NCBI GenBank assembly: GCA_903934275.1
Contig: CAIZNF010000110.1
Span: 1 to 12,656 of the forward strand
Direction: 5' to 3'
DNA from: an uncultured Nitrosomonadales bacterium
Lineage (GTDB): Bacteria > Pseudomonadota > Gammaproteobacteria > Burkholderiales > Gallionellaceae
DNA length: 12,656 bases
Shown here: piece by piece, positions 1 through 7,476 of the stretch
Numbering within the stretch: position 1 is the first letter of the stretch
Layout: every line of letters starts with the position of its first letter
Notes under the pieces: model-generated
The model's input: only the letters and a program-made list of their open reading frames with translations
What the model was told of the DNA's origin: nothing
Database searches by the model: none
Made by a program: the position numbers and the translations under genes

Positions 1-495
1 GAGGCTGGAAAACTGAGGCCCTTCCATCACCAGATAAGTGCCGCCGCGTACTACTGAAATGCCGTTTTGTTGCGCCGCCGCATAAAGATGATCGCCCAAA
101 CGGTGGCACACCGGATGCGCCATCGAGACATGCGCGACCAGCCCGCTGCCAAAAAAGCTTTTTTCGCGCGCGAAGGTGCGGTCGATGAATTGATCGACGA
201 TGACAAACATGCCCGGCGCGAGGCTTTCATGCAGAGACCCAACCGCGCTCACCGAAACGATGTTGGTCACGCCGAGGCGCTTGAGCGCGTCGATGTTGGC
301 GCGAAAGTTGATTTCCGATGGAGGGAGGCGATGCCCTCTGCCGTGGCGCGGCAAAAACGCAATGGATTGCCCCGCCAGCTCGCCAATCAGTACCTCGTCC
401 GACGGTTCGCCGAATGAGGATGTCGCCTTCACCCAGCGGGTGTTCTCCAACCCTTCGATATTGTAAACGCCGCTACCTCCGATGATGCCCAACAT
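1..495 (-). CDS. mtnP: 5'-methylthioadenosine phosphorylase, N-terminal 165 codons (runs off left edge)
   Basis: This cytosolic enzyme of methionine salvage cleaves 5'-methylthioadenosine with phosphate to adenine and 5-methylthioribose-1-phosphate. The minus-strand frame opens with MLGIIGGSGVY, the phosphate-binding GGSG start of the PNP/MTAP family. It continues with LPRHGRGHRLPPSEINFRAN (about residues 48-67), then SAVGSL, then DQFIDRT, and near the window edge MEGPQFSS, the purine- and methylthioribose-site signature. The ATG at 495-493 is preceded by a perfect AAGGAGG about 8 nt upstream (504-510), which fixes the start. The C-terminal part, about 40% of a usual protein of about 280 residues, lies outside the window. 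It sits downstream of alr on the same strand, 184 nt away, with an inverted repeat between. A purine nucleoside phosphorylase or methylthioinosine phosphorylase of the same family is the alternative. Family assignment is firm; exact substrate is inferred. Confidence 0.85.
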   Translation of the reverse strand, partial: MLGIIGGSGVYNIEGLENTRWVKATSSFGEPSDEVLIGELAGQSIAFLPRHGRGHRLPPSEINFRANIDALKRLGVTNIVSVSAVGSLHESLAPGMFVIVDQFIDRTFAREKSFFGSGLVAHVSMAHPVCHRLGDHLYAAAQQNGISVVRGGTYLVMEGPQFSSL

Positions 496-532
496 ATTTC
501 TTTCCTCCTTAAAGCCTAAAAAAAGCATCTGT

Positions 533-657
533 CCGCAGATTACGCAGATTGAACAGATTATCAATAAAATATCCAAGAATCCTCAATCACCGGTTTGGTG
601 AACACCAATATGCCTCTGGCCTGTTGTTTAATCTGCGCCAATCTGCGTAATCTGCGG
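533..657. repeat. Inverted repeat built from CGCAGATTA-like units between alr and mtnP
   Basis: The left arm (533-560) and right arm (629-657) are reverse complements. Their outer 18 bases, CCGCAGATTACGCAGATT, match perfectly, followed by a short mismatch and a further CAGATTA match. Each arm is itself a run of near-identical 8-10 base units (GCAGATTA, CGCAGATT, ACAGATTA). The 68-base interior has no gene. On RNA from either strand the arms could fold into a long hairpin that might end or attenuate alr transcription before mtnP, but no U-tract follows. The CTGCG/AATC iteration resembles short dispersed repeats seen in many proteobacterial intergenic regions. That family link is from memory. 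Confidence 0.75.
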
Positions 658-679
658 ATGATTATGGTTTTGAGTTGTT

Positions 680-1741
680 TTAAACCACAACCGGCACCCG
701 ATCAGTCAGTGCGCACATCAATTCATAACTAACCGTTCCTGCCGCACGCGCCACTTCTTCGATTGGCAGTCCATCACCCCACAGCGTGACGGCGCTCCCG
801 ACACCGGCTTGTGGCAATTTGCTCAAATCTGCATACAGCATATCCATCGAGACTCTACCCAGCGTTTGCGCACGTTGCCCGTCTACTAAAATCGGTGTGC
901 CATTCGGCGCGTGGCGCGGGTAGCCGTCCGCGTAACCGCAGGCGACAATGCCGATACGCATGGAATGCTCGGCACGGAACAGCGCACCGTAGCCTATTTC
1001 GTCTCCCGCGCGCAACTCCTGCACTGCGATGATGCGGCTTCTCAGGGTCATCGCCGGTTGCAGTCCGAGTTGTTGCGCGCTTGTTTCAGCGAAGGGCGAT
1101 GCGCCATATAACATAATACCGGGGCGCACCCAGTCGCCATGGGTTTCCGGATAGCGCAACAGCGCGGCAGAATTCGCCAGGCTGCGCGCCATGCGGTAGG
1201 GCGCGGCAATGTCGTTGAACAAGGCGAGCGGCCCGGCCACTCCACGCACCTCGTCGGCATTGGCGAAATGCGTCATCAGGGTAATTTCACGCACGGCGCG
1301 ATGGCGGTGCAGTTGTTCCATCACCTGCGCCACTTCATTTGGCGCGAAACCCAAACGGTTCATGCCACTATTGACCTTGAGCCAGATATCTAATTTTCCG
1401 CTTTTCGGATAAGCATCCAGCAAAGCTAGCTGCCATGCGCTGTGGATAACACAAGTCAAATTGTATTCGGAAATCAGCGCCAAATCTTCCGCACCGAAAA
1501 ACCCTTCCAGCATCAGGATCGGCTGGCGGATGCCCGCCTCGCGCAAGCGCATCGCATCCTGGATATCCAGCAGCGCAAAACCGTCCGAGGCGGACAACGC
1601 TTCAACAACGCGTAACACACCATGTCCGTAGCCATCCGCCTTGATAATGGACATAAGGCGTGCGGACGTGGCCCGACGCGCCACGTGAAGATTGCTCTCC
1701 AGTGCGCTCAGGTTTATATGGGCTTGTATGGGGCGCGGCAT
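680..1741 (-). CDS. alr: Alanine racemase (PLP-dependent)
   Basis: This cytosolic enzyme converts L-alanine to D-alanine for peptidoglycan. The 353-residue length is typical of biosynthetic proteobacterial Alr. The PLP lysine is K34 in SIIKADGYGHG. The N-terminal TIM barrel continues through KVNSGMNRLGF, THFANAD and SLANSAALL, with WVRPGIMLYG closing the cofactor site. The second catalytic base is the tyrosine at about residue 251 in EIGYGALFRAE, followed by GYADGYPR and GRVSMDM in the C-terminal beta domain. The ATG at 1741 gives an N-terminus (MPRPIQAHINLSAL) that aligns with the family; the upstream SD is weak. It is divergent from lplT, with 98 bp between the starts, and the stop TAA lies just after the CAGATTA inverted repeat. 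Nothing looks broken. Confidence 0.96.
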   Translation of the reverse strand: MPRPIQAHINLSALESNLHVARRATSARLMSIIKADGYGHGVLRVVEALSASDGFALLDIQDAMRLREAGIRQPILMLEGFFGAEDLALISEYNLTCVIHSAWQLALLDAYPKSGKLDIWLKVNSGMNRLGFAPNEVAQVMEQLHRHRAVREITLMTHFANADEVRGVAGPLALFNDIAAPYRMARSLANSAALLRYPETHGDWVRPGIMLYGASPFAETSAQQLGLQPAMTLRSRIIAVQELRAGDEIGYGALFRAEHSMRIGIVACGYADGYPRHAPNGTPILVDGQRAQTLGRVSMDMLYADLSKLPQAGVGSAVTLWGDGLPIEEVARAAGTVSYELMCALTDRVPVVV

Positions 1742-1839
1742 GAAAATTACTTATCGCAAGGATTTTAATAGGCGCGAATAATAGCAGGGGCTATGCTTTC
1801 GTGATATAAAACGGTCTGCGAAAAATTACCCATTTTTGA
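1742..1839. promoter_or_regulatory. Divergent intergenic region of alr and lplT
   Basis: This 98-bp gap must carry the 5' signals of both genes because they are transcribed away from each other. An AT-rich TATAAA occurs at 1805-1810 toward lplT, and a TATTAT occurs on the minus strand at 1783-1778 toward alr. Both have -10-like sequence, but I could find no convincing -35 hexamer at 16-18 bp for either. No operator-like palindrome is evident. The region is called from context, not from a strong motif. Confidence 0.35.
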
Positions 1840-3066
1840 ATGAATCTCGGTTTCTACATCATCCTCGCGGCGCAATTTCTATCCGCGCTCGCCGACAACG
1901 CCCTGCTGTTTGCCGCGATTGCCCTGCTCAATGACTTAAAATCTCCGGCTTGGCACACGCCGATATTGCAACAGAGTTTCATCATTTCATACATCGTGCT
2001 GGCACCGTTCGTTGGCGCATTCGCCGACTCGCTGCCCAAAGGGCGCGTGATGTTTATCAGCAACATCATAAAACTGGCTGGCTGCATCATCATGCTGGTC
2101 GGCGTTCACCCGTTGATCGCTTATTGCCTGGTTGGCTTGGGGGCTGCGGCCTACTCGCCCGCAAAATACGGCATTCTCACCGAATATCTTCCGCCCAACC
2201 AATTGGTCAAGGCGAATAGCTGGATGGAAGGGTTGACCGTCGCCGCCATCGTACTCGGTGCGTTGGTGGGCGGCATACTTATCAGCCCAAAAATTATCGG
2301 TCCGGTGCTGCAAACATTTGATATTCCGCTGGTCGGCAGTATTGCGGAACTGGCCATCGCCGTCATTGTGCTGATCTACATCGGTGCCGCGATTATTAAC
2401 CTTTACATCCCGCGCGTAGCCATCGACCACAAACCGCTCAACCGCAGCCCCGTCTTTCTGACCAAGGATTTCTGGCACTGCTTCAAGCTGCTGTGGAAAG
2501 ACCCGCTCGGCCAGGTATCGCTGGCGGTCACCACGCTGTTCTGGGGTGCGGGAGCCACGCTACGCCTGCTGGTGCTCGGCTGGTCGGCCATCGCCTTGAA
2601 TTACGACATCGGCGAAGCCGCCAAGCTCACCGCATGGGTGGCGGTCGGCATCGCTATCGGCGCGGTGTTGGCGGCGAAATTCATCAAACTGGAACACTCG
2701 GTGAAGGTGCTCCCGGTCGGCATCGCAATGGGCATCGCCGTGCTGATGCTGATACCCGTCACCAACAGCACGCTGGCAATTCTGCTGCTGATTGCGATAG
2801 GCGCGATGGGAGGTTATTTCGTGGTACCGATGAACGCGCTGCTGCAACATCGCGGCCACCTGCTGATGGGTGCGGGGCGCTCCATCGCCGTGCAGAATTT
2901 CAATGAAAACTTGAGCATTTTCGCCATGCTCGGGCTGTATGCCGTGATGCAGAAACTGGAGCTCAGCATTTACCTCATCATCACGGTATTCGGCCTGCTG
3001 TTGTCCGGCATTATGGCCGCGCTGTACAAGCGCCATGGGCATGACCAGGACACGGGGAATAGGTAG
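1840..3066 (+). CDS. lplT: Lysophospholipid transporter LplT (MFS)
   Basis: LplT is an inner-membrane permease of the major facilitator superfamily. It flips lysophospholipids, such as 2-acyl-glycerophosphoethanolamine, inward for re-acylation by Aas. The 408-residue product has about 12 hydrophobic segments. Its N-terminus AQFLSALADNALLFAAIALL (residues 11-30) is nearly diagnostic of LplT. So are FADSLPKGRVMF (about 61-72), the segment GAAAYSPAKYGIL, TLFWGAGATLRLL, and the late GGYFVVPMNALLQHRG plus GAGRSIAVQN. Length is close to the E. coli protein. The ATG at 1840 lacks a clear SD, but the family-like start supports it. No aas gene lies beside it, so the acyltransferase would be encoded elsewhere. 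It is divergent from alr and convergent with the GGDEF-EAL gene. The stop TAG is included in a short inverted repeat (3062-3070 with 3123-3131). Confidence 0.95.
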   Translation: MNLGFYIILAAQFLSALADNALLFAAIALLNDLKSPAWHTPILQQSFIISYIVLAPFVGAFADSLPKGRVMFISNIIKLAGCIIMLVGVHPLIAYCLVGLGAAAYSPAKYGILTEYLPPNQLVKANSWMEGLTVAAIVLGALVGGILISPKIIGPVLQTFDIPLVGSIAELAIAVIVLIYIGAAIINLYIPRVAIDHKPLNRSPVFLTKDFWHCFKLLWKDPLGQVSLAVTTLFWGAGATLRLLVLGWSAIALNYDIGEAAKLTAWVAVGIAIGAVLAAKFIKLEHSVKVLPVGIAMGIAVLMLIPVTNSTLAILLLIAIGAMGGYFVVPMNALLQHRGHLLMGAGRSIAVQNFNENLSIFAMLGLYAVMQKLELSIYLIITVFGLLLSGIMAALYKRHGHDQDTGNR

Positions 3067-3114
3067 AACCTCACGGTCGCCTGCTATTCCATTTTCTAGC
3101 CATAGTGCAATAAC

Positions 3115-3212
3115 GCGGGTCGGGTTCTACCCGCCAGATATAGCTGTCGGGCATAACCCGACAAAATTCTTTCCATTTGATAGAGAACGGCAGGGCATCC
3201 GCGAGGGATGCC
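3115..3212. terminator. Cluster of GC-rich hairpins between convergent genes
   Basis: The 157-bp gap between two convergent stops contains three perfect stem-loops. They are GCGGGT/ACCCGC (3115-3120 with 3129-3134), TGTCGGG/CCCGACA with a 5-base loop (3145-3151 with 3157-3163), and GGCATCC/GGATGCC with a 5-base loop (3194-3200 with 3206-3212). Position between converging genes suggests bidirectional termination. None is followed by a clean T-run, so intrinsic termination is not proved. The CGGGTT/AACCCG pieces also resemble REP-like dispersed repeats. Confidence 0.5.
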
Positions 3213-3223
3213 TCTACGGCAGG

Positions 3224-6200
3224 TCAATCGCCCTCCCCCAGTAAAACCTCAAACTCCTCAATCGGCACCGGCTTGCTGAACAGATAGCCCTGATAGGCCA
3301 TACAGCCATTCTGTTTGAGGAAATCCAGTTGAGCCTCAGTCTCCACCCCTTCGGCGATCACGTTTAAGCGGAAGTTCTGCGCCAGGTTAATGATGGTCTT
3401 CACCATCACCGCATCATTGGGATCGGTTGCGATGTCGCGCACGAAGCTCTGGTCGATTTTGAGTTGATCGAGCGGCAACAGCTTCAAATAGGACAGCGAT
3501 GAGTAACCCGTACCAAAATCATCCAAGGATAATTTGATGCCGAGCGCTTTCAGCGCATGCATCTTGGCCACAATATCGGCAACATCGGTCAACACCACGC
3601 TCTCGGTCAGCTCCAGCTTCAAGCACGTCGGATTAACTTGCTGAGCGCGAATCACAGCGGCCACATTCTCCACAAAGTCGTGCTTCCTGAATTGCTGCGC
3701 GCTGACGTTAACCGCAAGTTCCAGATGCTGTGTTTGCTCACGCTTGCCCCAAGCTGCAAGCTGCCTGCAAGCCGTTTCCAGCACCCAATGCCCCACATCG
3801 AGAATCAGCGAGCTCTCTTCGGCGATGGGGATAAATTGCGCCGGTGAAACCATGCCGCGCTCCGGGTGAATCCAGCGCACCAGCGCTTCCGCGCCCAGTG
3901 GGCGATGGTCGCTATCCAATTGAATCTGGTAATACAGGCGTAATTGTTCATAGGGAACGGCATGGCGCAAATCCGCCTCAAGGGATGCGCGCGTTTCAAC
4001 CGCCAATTGCATGGCGGGATCGAAGAAGCGTACCGCATTGCGCCCCGATTCTTTCGCCTCATACATCGCCATATCGGCGAATTTGAGCAAGGCATCTACC
4101 GATTCAGTATTGCCGCGATACAGGCTCACGCCGATACTCGGTGAACTGTGATGTTCATAGGCCTTGAGCTGATAAGGTGCGGCCAGTGAGGCACGTATCT
4201 TCTCGGCGATCAGTGCGGTTTTTTGCGAAGCCTGCTCCGCGTCCGCATCAACCTCTTCGAGCAACACCACGAACTCGTCGCCGCCCAATCGTGCAACGGT
4301 ATCCACCTCGCGCACGCAGGACTGAATACGTTCGGCCACTTCGATCAGCAACAGGTCGCCGTAATCGTGTCCCAGCGTATCGTTAAGCGTCTTGAACCTG
4401 TCCATATCGAGGAACAGCACTGCACCGTAATGTTTGCTGCGTGCCGATACCGAGAGCGCCAAGCGAAAACGATCCAGCAGCAAGCGCCGGTTAGGCAGCT
4501 TGGTCAGCGCGTCGTAGAACGCCAGATTATGAATTTCTTCTTCGGCCTGCTTGCGCGCGGTAATGTCGCTGAAAATGGCGACATACTCGGTAGTTTGCCC
4601 CTGCTCATCTTTTACGGCGGTGATGGTCACCCACTTCGGATAAATCTGCCCGCTCTTGCGCCTGTCCCACATCTCACCAGACCAGGAACCGGTGTTCATC
4701 AACTGCTGCCACATCGCCGTATAAAACTCCTTGTCCTGGCGACCAGAGCTGAGGATGCGCGGATTCTTGCCCAACACCTCTTCTGAGGTATAGCCGGTGA
4801 TGTCCTGGAACGCCTGATTGACGCGGATGATATTCGAGTTGGCATCGGTAATCAGGATGGCCTCATGGGTCTCGAAGGCTGCCGCCGCAATACGCAATTG
4901 CTCTTCCGCAAGATGTTGTTCAGTGATGTCCTGCACCGCCCCTACCGAACGCAGCGGTTTACCGGAGGTATCAAATTCATTGCTGCAATGCTCGCGCACC
5001 CATTTGATGCGACCGTCTGCTAACAACAGGCGGTGGGTCACATCGTAAGGCTGGCGATCTTCCAGCGATTGCGTGTAAGCCTGATTCACCTTGTCGCGAT
5101 CATCAGGATGGATCACGTTCAGAAAATTTTCATAGGTAGGCAAGAACTTGGCAGGGTCAAGATCGAATATTCGGTAGATTTCATCCGACCAGCGCAACCC
5201 ACCGCTCACCAGATCCAGCTCCCAGCTCCCAAATAGCCCGATTCGTTGAGCATCGTTGAGCAAGTTTTGATTGTGCTGCAACTCAAGCTGGACTAGCTTG
5301 CGCTCGGTGATGTCAATCATCACGCCATCCCAGATGCAATCCCCGTTATCCAGTGGCTCTGGTTGCGACTCGATACGCAACCATCTTGTGTTGCCGTCAA
5401 TCAGCGACCTGCCGTCCCACTTGAACGGCTCACGTGCTTGTGCCGCCGTTTTATTCAGTTCGATTAAATGAGGCAGATCGTCCGGATGAATCGCCTTAAA
5501 CGGAGCGCCGGAATCGGCGTAAACAGCCTCGGCAGTCACGCCGAGCATCACGCAAAATCGCGAACTAACATATTTGAAGGAAAACTCTCCCGCTGCGGTG
5601 GTGTGGAACAGATAAACACCAATCGGGATATTGGTGGTCAGACGGTCATATTGATTGCGGCTGTTTTTCAGCTCTTCTTCAGTGCGCTTGCGCTCGGTGA
5701 TGTCGGCACGTATCGCAATATATTGGGAGGGCTTTCCCTGCTCGTTCAAGAAAGGCACGATGGTGGTCATCACCCAATACAGATGGCCATCCTTGGCGCG
5801 GTTACAAACTTCTCCATTCCACACTTTGCCCGCGCCGATGGCGTGAAACATATCCCGGAAAAATTCTGTTGAATGTGTGCCGGAATTGAGTATCCGGTGA
5901 TTTTGCCCGATCAATTCTTGTGATGAATAACCGCTGATCTCGCAGAATTTCTCATTGACGTAGGTAATGGTGCCATGCACATCGGTCGTGGCGACTATGG
6001 CGTGCTGGTCCAGCGCGAACTTCTGGTAGCGCAATTCTTCAAGTGCGCTTAATGCATACTCCTTGCTGTCCCGTAGCGCTTTTTCTATATGCTCGCGCTC
6101 GATTATTTCTTCCTGCAATTGCTCGTTGCTTACATTCAATTCGCGGGTGCGTTTCTCGACGCGATCTTCCAGCGTGCGGTACAGCAGTTGCAACTTTCCG

Positions 6201-7366
6201 GTCATGTAATTAAAGGAACTCGCCAGCGCACCGATTTCATCCGTGCCGGATTCATCTAAACTTTTACTAAAATCGCCCCTGGCAATTTCCTCGGCATTCT
6301 GCGCAAAATCCTTGAGCCTCCTGACCATCTGCCGGCCAAAAAAGAACGCGGCAAATCCGCCCAACACCGCCAATACCAGCAACACTTCCAGCAGGTTTTT
6401 TCGTTGCTGGTAAAGGGGGGCGAAAGCCTCGTCGACATCCATCTTGACCACCATCCCCCAGCGCAATTCCGGCAGGTAGCGCCATGCGGCAACCACCTGT
6501 TTGCCGCTATAGTCTGTTTCCAAGCCACTGCCGCGCTGACCGGCCAGGGCATAGCGCATTGGAACTTCCGTCGTTTTCAAGTCTATCTTGCGTTGCATGG
6601 CGGCCTGTGGGTCATGCCTGAGCGGCGCAACAAATACGGCGCTGTCAGCACCCGTTAATTTGGCCAACACAGTTTCACCGGTCGCACCCAGGCTGATGTT
6701 ATCGCTTGCAACCTGATAAATACGTTGCGTGTCGAGCTGGAAGGCAATCACCCCCAGCAACACACCCTCACGAATGATCGGCGCGCTGGCAAATGCGGCA
6801 TGCACTTTGGAGGGCGCGTAATATTCGAAGTCGGAAACACTGCTTCCCAGTGTCATACGCGATTCGCGGAATACTTTAGCCAATTGCGACTCGCGATAGG
6901 GGCCGTCAATCAGGTCGGTCGCAAAATCCGGCTCATGCTTATTGGTGTAGATGATTTCGCCCTGCGGCGTAATCAGGAATACGTCGTAAAACAGCGTGTC
7001 CTCGGCCTCGCCGATATAAGCAGCAAAATTTCTGTCGAATGGCTTTGCCGCCTTGCGGTATTCCGCCGAACCGGTGCCATAGCGTGTGTAGATGCGCGAC
7101 AATTTCGGCATGGCCTCTTCCACCAACCTGCCACGCGCCAATAGCCGTACATCCTGATTACGTTCAGCCAGGAAGGTCTTGATTTGCAGCGTCTTCTTAT
7201 CCGCGAGGCGCGACATCCGGTTCAGCGTTTCGTTGCGCACCGCATCTTCGTTTTGCCGCAAGCTCAGATAACCAAACGAAGCCAACGGGAACAGCGCAAC
7301 CACGATAAACCAAAGCACAAAGCGCCAGGTGATCGAAATGCCTTTCATCCCGGAAACCTGGTTCAT
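3224..7366 (-). CDS. Membrane c-di-GMP enzyme: Cache, HAMP, four PAS, GGDEF and EAL domains
   Basis: This 1380-residue inner-membrane protein probably makes and breaks c-di-GMP in response to periplasmic and cytosolic signals. Order: TM1 about 12-33, periplasmic Cache-type sensor about 35-315, TM2 about 324-343, HAMP about 344-396, coiled coil to about 449. PAS domains follow at about 450-557, 571-687, 701-815 and 826-937, then GGDEF at 943-1116 and EAL at 1126-1374. The cyclase motif GGDEF (1028-1032) is intact, with an RxxD inhibitory site five residues before it (REVD). The EAL domain keeps EALVRW, NVSAQQF, ELTES, DDFGTGYSSL, KIDQSFV and AEGVET, so both activities are possible. Start choice: the ATG at 7366 has GGGAG 7 nt upstream and overlaps as ATGA the original stop of the binding-protein gene. 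An in-frame ATG at 7519 exists but lies inside that gene. PAS1 and PAS4 resemble redox or FAD PAS types (NRAKDG, NRRKSG); the ligand is unknown. Confidence 0.93.
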   Translation of the reverse strand: MNQVSGMKGISITWRFVLWFIVVALFPLASFGYLSLRQNEDAVRNETLNRMSRLADKKTLQIKTFLAERNQDVRLLARGRLVEEAMPKLSRIYTRYGTGSAEYRKAAKPFDRNFAAYIGEAEDTLFYDVFLITPQGEIIYTNKHEPDFATDLIDGPYRESQLAKVFRESRMTLGSSVSDFEYYAPSKVHAAFASAPIIREGVLLGVIAFQLDTQRIYQVASDNISLGATGETVLAKLTGADSAVFVAPLRHDPQAAMQRKIDLKTTEVPMRYALAGQRGSGLETDYSGKQVVAAWRYLPELRWGMVVKMDVDEAFAPLYQQRKNLLEVLLVLAVLGGFAAFFFGRQMVRRLKDFAQNAEEIARGDFSKSLDESGTDEIGALASSFNYMTGKLQLLYRTLEDRVEKRTRELNVSNEQLQEEIIEREHIEKALRDSKEYALSALEELRYQKFALDQHAIVATTDVHGTITYVNEKFCEISGYSSQELIGQNHRILNSGTHSTEFFRDMFHAIGAGKVWNGEVCNRAKDGHLYWVMTTIVPFLNEQGKPSQYIAIRADITERKRTEEELKNSRNQYDRLTTNIPIGVYLFHTTAAGEFSFKYVSSRFCVMLGVTAEAVYADSGAPFKAIHPDDLPHLIELNKTAAQAREPFKWDGRSLIDGNTRWLRIESQPEPLDNGDCIWDGVMIDITERKLVQLELQHNQNLLNDAQRIGLFGSWELDLVSGGLRWSDEIYRIFDLDPAKFLPTYENFLNVIHPDDRDKVNQAYTQSLEDRQPYDVTHRLLLADGRIKWVREHCSNEFDTSGKPLRSVGAVQDITEQHLAEEQLRIAAAAFETHEAILITDANSNIIRVNQAFQDITGYTSEEVLGKNPRILSSGRQDKEFYTAMWQQLMNTGSWSGEMWDRRKSGQIYPKWVTITAVKDEQGQTTEYVAIFSDITARKQAEEEIHNLAFYDALTKLPNRRLLLDRFRLALSVSARSKHYGAVLFLDMDRFKTLNDTLGHDYGDLLLIEVAERIQSCVREVDTVARLGGDEFVVLLEEVDADAEQASQKTALIAEKIRASLAAPYQLKAYEHHSSPSIGVSLYRGNTESVDALLKFADMAMYEAKESGRNAVRFFDPAMQLAVETRASLEADLRHAVPYEQLRLYYQIQLDSDHRPLGAEALVRWIHPERGMVSPAQFIPIAEESSLILDVGHWVLETACRQLAAWGKREQTQHLELAVNVSAQQFRKHDFVENVAAVIRAQQVNPTCLKLELTESVVLTDVADIVAKMHALKALGIKLSLDDFGTGYSSLSYLKLLPLDQLKIDQSFVRDIATDPNDAVMVKTIINLAQNFRLNVIAEGVETEAQLDFLKQNGCMAYQGYLFSKPVPIEEFEVLLGEGD

Positions 7367-7476
7367 GGCGGCGCTCCCGGCAATGCGTGCTGCAAGGCCA
7401 GCCATTCCGCGCGGCTGCGATAAGACGGGAAGGGCGCGGGTTGAACCGGTTGCGGGGATTGCCAAATAATCTCGAA
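7363..7476 (-). pseudogene. Orphaned C-terminal frame of the binding protein beyond an in-frame TAG
   Basis: After the TAG at 7479-7477 the same frame stays open for 37 codons. It reads FEIIWQSPQPVQPAPFPSYR and then SRAEWLALQHALPGAPP before a TGA at 7365-7363. UrtA-type binding proteins characteristically end with RADGQFEIVW, then a Pro-rich QPV(R)PxP(F/Y)P stretch. The TAG therefore sits exactly where a CAG (Gln) is expected, a single C-to-T change. The true end forms ATGA with the next start codon. This tail is coding sequence of the ancestral gene, now untranslated unless the amber codon is suppressed. Confidence 0.8.

Noticed and set aside
1987..2478. 163-codon minus-strand frame opposite lplT
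   Set aside because: Low-complexity His/Asp/Gln-rich shadow of a clear MFS gene.
4223..4786. Plus-strand open frames opposite the GGDEF-EAL gene (this and several others)
   Set aside because: They are antisense shadows of strongly conserved domain-coding sequence.
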